A stretch of 8,209 bases of DNA from Methylococcaceae bacterium (lineage in GTDB: Bacteria > Pseudomonadota > Gammaproteobacteria > Methylococcales > Methylomonadaceae), in the NCBI GenBank assembly GCA_030699345.1, contig JAUYMX010000472.1, positions 1 to 8,209 on the forward strand, read 5' to 3'. The position numbers and the translations under genes are program-made. Below, in pieces: positions 6,265-8,209 of this stretch (the first letter of the stretch is position 1; each line of letters begins with the position of its first letter). The notes under the pieces were generated by a model, which made no database searches, was not told the origin of the DNA, and was given only the letters and a program-made list of their open reading frames with translations.

Positions 6265-6348
6265 GTGGCATATTGCCGCAGCGGATATTGCTGTCAGTCA
6301 TTGATTGGCTGCAGATACTGTTTTTGCTTTATCTAACCACGTTCTTTG

Positions 6349-6379
6349 AATGGATAATCAGATGATTTTAATGGATAAT
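6349..6379 (+). repeat. Direct repeat of AATGGATAAT, 21-bp period, upstream of argS
   Basis: The 10-mer AATGGATAAT occurs at 6349-6358 and again at 6370-6379, exactly 21 bases apart, about two helical turns. Each copy contains a -10-like GATAAT. The second ends 39 bases before the argS ATG. It could be a paired protein site, two -10-like elements, or chance; no -35 lies at 16-18 bases from either GATAAT. Confidence 0.7.
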
Positions 6380-6418
6380 GCGCGCCTGTTTACTTGACCT
6401 TATTCACATAGCGCAGCA

Positions 6419-8179
6419 ATGAAAAAAAAGCTAGAAGCACTTCTCCTGCAAGCCCTCGAAACGCTGAAGAACCAAGATATTCTTGGCCAGGACATCACTA
6501 TCAATATTGCTATTGAGCGTACCAAAGATGCGCAACACGGCGATTTTGCTACTAACTTAGCCTTGCTGTTGGCAAAATCTGCCAAAACCAATCCACGCCA
6601 ACTGGCTGAGCAAGTCATTGCTGCATTGCCGCGAGATGAAGCAGTCGTCAAAGTAGAGTTGGCGGGGCCTGGCTTTATTAATTTCTTTATAGATCCGAGC
6701 ACTCAATTTCAAATCGTTAAGCAAATTCATGAGCAAGGCAAAGCTTATGGTCTAAGTAAGGTCGGGCTCGGCAAAAAAGTTCAAGTTGAATTTGTATCCG
6801 CTAATCCGACCGGCCCTTTGCATGTTGGTCATGGTCGTGGTGCAGCTTATGGCTCCGCGGTTGCAGATTTACTTGAAGCAGTTGGTTTTTCTGTGCATCG
6901 CGAATATTACGTCAATGATGCTGGTCGGCAGATGGATATTTTGGCAACCAGCATTTGGCTGCGTTATCAGGAAGAGTGTGGTGAGCGGGTACTATTTCCC
7001 AGCAATGGCTATCGCGGTGATTATGTCCGTGAAATTGCCGCAGATATTCACAGAGCCTCTGCCAACGACTATCGCCGTCCCGCCGAATTAGTGTTTGAAA
7101 ATATTCCCGCTGATGAACCTCAAGGTGGCGATAAAGAGCTTCATATTGATGCGCTCATCGCACGAACCAAAACTTTATTGGGGCCATCGTTATATCGGGA
7201 TTTTTTCCAAATAGGTTTAGACAACATTCTGGATGATATTCGAGACGATCTAAAAGAATTTGGCGTTGATTATCAGGAATGGTTTTCAGAGCGGCAGCTA
7301 ATGGATGATGGCTCCGTACAAAAAGCATTGGAACGCTTGCGTAATGGCGGCCATCTTTACGAACAAGACGGCGCTACCTGGTTTGCCTCAAGTCAGCTGG
7401 GTGATGAAAAGGATAGGGTTGTGGTGCGTGAAAACGGCCAAACGACCTATTTTGCCTCTGATATTGCTTATCACATGAATAAGCTGGATCGGGGTTTTGA
7501 TCAAATCATCGATATTTGGGGTGCCGATCATCATGGCTATATTCCTCGAGTACGAGCAGCCATGCTGGCTCTGGGAGCAGATCAAGCAAAACTAACGGTA
7601 TTACTGGTGCAATTTGCCACGCTATATCGTGGTGAAGAACGGGTGCAAATGTCCACGCGTTCCGGCGAGTTTGTCACGTTACGGCAATTACGTAATGAAG
7701 TGGGTAAAGATGCTGCACGTTTCTTTTATATGATGCGTCGATCTGAGCAGCACATGGATTTCGACTTGCAATTAGCGACCTCAAAATCCAGCGAAAACCC
7801 AGTGTTTTACGTGCAGTATGCCCATGCCAGAGTTTGCAGTGTTTTGCGTCAGCTGGACGAAAAAAGCTTAGTAAGAGATCAGCGGTTAGGTATGGACAAT
7901 CTGCTGGTATTAACTGAAGACCACGAAACTGCATTGTTGACTACCTTAACGCGTTATCCAGAGGCGTTGGAACGTGCAGCGTTAAATTATGAGCCGCACC
8001 AACTGATTCATTATTTACGCGATTTAGCTAACGAATTTCATACTTATTACAACGCACATCAGTTTTTGGTTGATGATGAGGTTATTCGTAACGCCAGGTT
8101 AAATCTTATTTGTGCAGTGAAACAGGTATTGGCAAACGGATTAAGTTTGTTAAATATCACGGCACCTGAAGCAATGTAA
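6419..8179 (+). CDS. argS: Arginine--tRNA ligase
   Basis: ArgS is the class I aminoacyl-tRNA synthetase that charges tRNA-Arg in the cytoplasm. The 586 residues are a normal length. The N-terminal Add-1 domain that binds the tRNA D-loop covers about 1-90, with HGDFATNLALLLAK (40-53) and ELAGPGFINFF (80-90). The HIGH-type ATP motif is HVGHGRGAAYG (135-145) after VEFVSANPTGPL. The zone YFASDIAYH (344-352) and WGADHHGYIPR (367-377) is typical. The KMSK counterpart reads VQMSTRSGEF (409-418), a non-canonical form common in bacterial ArgS. The C-terminal anticodon-binding DALR domain has YVQYAHAR (464-471) and ends in LLNITAPEAM. The in-frame TGA at 6395 and absence of other start codons before 6419 fix this ATG, although no Shine-Dalgarno is seen. 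The next gene overlaps its stop by one base. Confidence 0.98.
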   Translation: MKKKLEALLLQALETLKNQDILGQDITINIAIERTKDAQHGDFATNLALLLAKSAKTNPRQLAEQVIAALPRDEAVVKVELAGPGFINFFIDPSTQFQIVKQIHEQGKAYGLSKVGLGKKVQVEFVSANPTGPLHVGHGRGAAYGSAVADLLEAVGFSVHREYYVNDAGRQMDILATSIWLRYQEECGERVLFPSNGYRGDYVREIAADIHRASANDYRRPAELVFENIPADEPQGGDKELHIDALIARTKTLLGPSLYRDFFQIGLDNILDDIRDDLKEFGVDYQEWFSERQLMDDGSVQKALERLRNGGHLYEQDGATWFASSQLGDEKDRVVVRENGQTTYFASDIAYHMNKLDRGFDQIIDIWGADHHGYIPRVRAAMLALGADQAKLTVLLVQFATLYRGEERVQMSTRSGEFVTLRQLRNEVGKDAARFFYMMRRSEQHMDFDLQLATSKSSENPVFYVQYAHARVCSVLRQLDEKSLVRDQRLGMDNLLVLTEDHETALLTTLTRYPEALERAALNYEPHQLIHYLRDLANEFHTYYNAHQFLVDDEVIRNARLNLICAVKQVLANGLSLLNITAPEAM

Positions 8180-8209
8180 TGGCTAGAGATTACAAACACA
8201 GCGGCCAAG
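8179..8209 (+). CDS. Start of next gene, probable SPOR-domain (FtsN-like) protein; runs off the window
   Basis: Only ten codons are visible, reading MARDYKHSGQ. The ATG at 8179 shares one base with the argS stop (TAATG), so the two genes are translationally linked. In many gammaproteobacteria argS is followed by a SPOR-domain or FtsN-type cell-division protein whose cytoplasmic N-terminus begins with a similar RDY plus basic residues; E. coli FtsN begins MAQRDYVRRS. The assignment rests on this short match and on position, with no domain visible, so it is an inference. A membrane segment and a C-terminal SPOR domain would be expected outside the window. Confidence 0.6.
   Translation, partial: MARDYKHSGQ

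Larger units (their letters stand above)
6142..6418. other. Divergent intergenic region between the M41-like gene and argS
   Basis: This 277-base region must hold the promoters of both flanking genes. I see no tRNA, no small gene with a ribosome site and no strong hairpin. It contains an extended -10 facing argS, a weak promoter-like pair facing the M41-like gene (TTGTAC at 6258-6263, a 17-base gap, TAGACT at 6235-6240, minus strand), a second weak pair facing argS (CTGTCA at 6291-6296, 17 bases, GATACT at 6314-6319), and a 10-bp direct repeat close to argS. Confidence 0.5.

Noticed and set aside
6264..6305. Thirteen-codon frame ATGTGG... to TGA in the argS leader as a possible leader peptide
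   Set aside because: It has no ribosome site, no arginine codons and overlaps the candidate -10, so there is no support for an attenuation peptide.
6350..6397. Fifteen-residue frame MDNQMILMDNARLFT ahead of argS as an upstream regulatory ORF
   Set aside because: No Shine-Dalgarno and only one Arg codon; its MDN repeat is explained by the DNA direct repeat. Kept only as a remark.
7388..7934. Minus-strand open frames inside argS
   Set aside because: The plus-strand argS frame is conserved throughout this stretch; the antisense frames lack ribosome sites and recognisable motifs.

Overview
The window looks like ordinary chromosome from a moderately AT-rich gammaproteobacterium with type IV pili. 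The pilT-pilU pair divergent from yggS, and argS followed directly by what looks like a SPOR/FtsN-type gene, are arrangements known from Pseudomonas and other gammaproteobacteria. The protein sequences would fit a methanotroph-like lineage (Methylococcales), but that is a guess from residue patterns, not a search. I see no insertion sequences, phage genes, CRISPR arrays, tRNAs or rRNAs.

Layout, left to right. The 3' part of glmS (cell-wall amino sugar synthesis, + strand) enters from the left edge. It converges on a block of four minus-strand genes read right to left: pilT, pilU (retraction ATPases of type IV pili), a TIGR01777-family nucleotide-sugar-epimerase-like protein, and a 72-residue Trp-rich protein (TIGR02450/DUF2389-like) whose start overlaps the epimerase stop. 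pilT and pilU are 8 bases apart and surely one operon. The epimerase follows pilU after 155 bases and may have its own promoter. Divergent from pilT is yggS (PLP homeostasis, + strand).

yggS runs tail to tail into, and overlaps by 44 bases, a minus-strand gene for a 250-residue soluble protein that I read as a stand-alone FtsH-type (M41) zinc protease domain. It keeps HEAGH, an AGPLAE helix and a GGSADIEAV segment like the GASxDL third-ligand segment of FtsH, but has no AAA+ ATPase domain and no membrane segment. A 277-base divergent intergenic region separates it from argS (+ strand, complete). The first ten codons of the next gene, overlapping the argS stop by one base, reach the right edge.

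Most genes are housekeeping or pilus genes with no unusual features. The points worth a second look are the AAA-less M41-like protein, a perfect 11-bp terminator-like inverted repeat made of A8/T8 tracts inside its coding sequence, its antisense overlap with yggS, and a 10-bp direct repeat with 21-bp period just upstream of argS.
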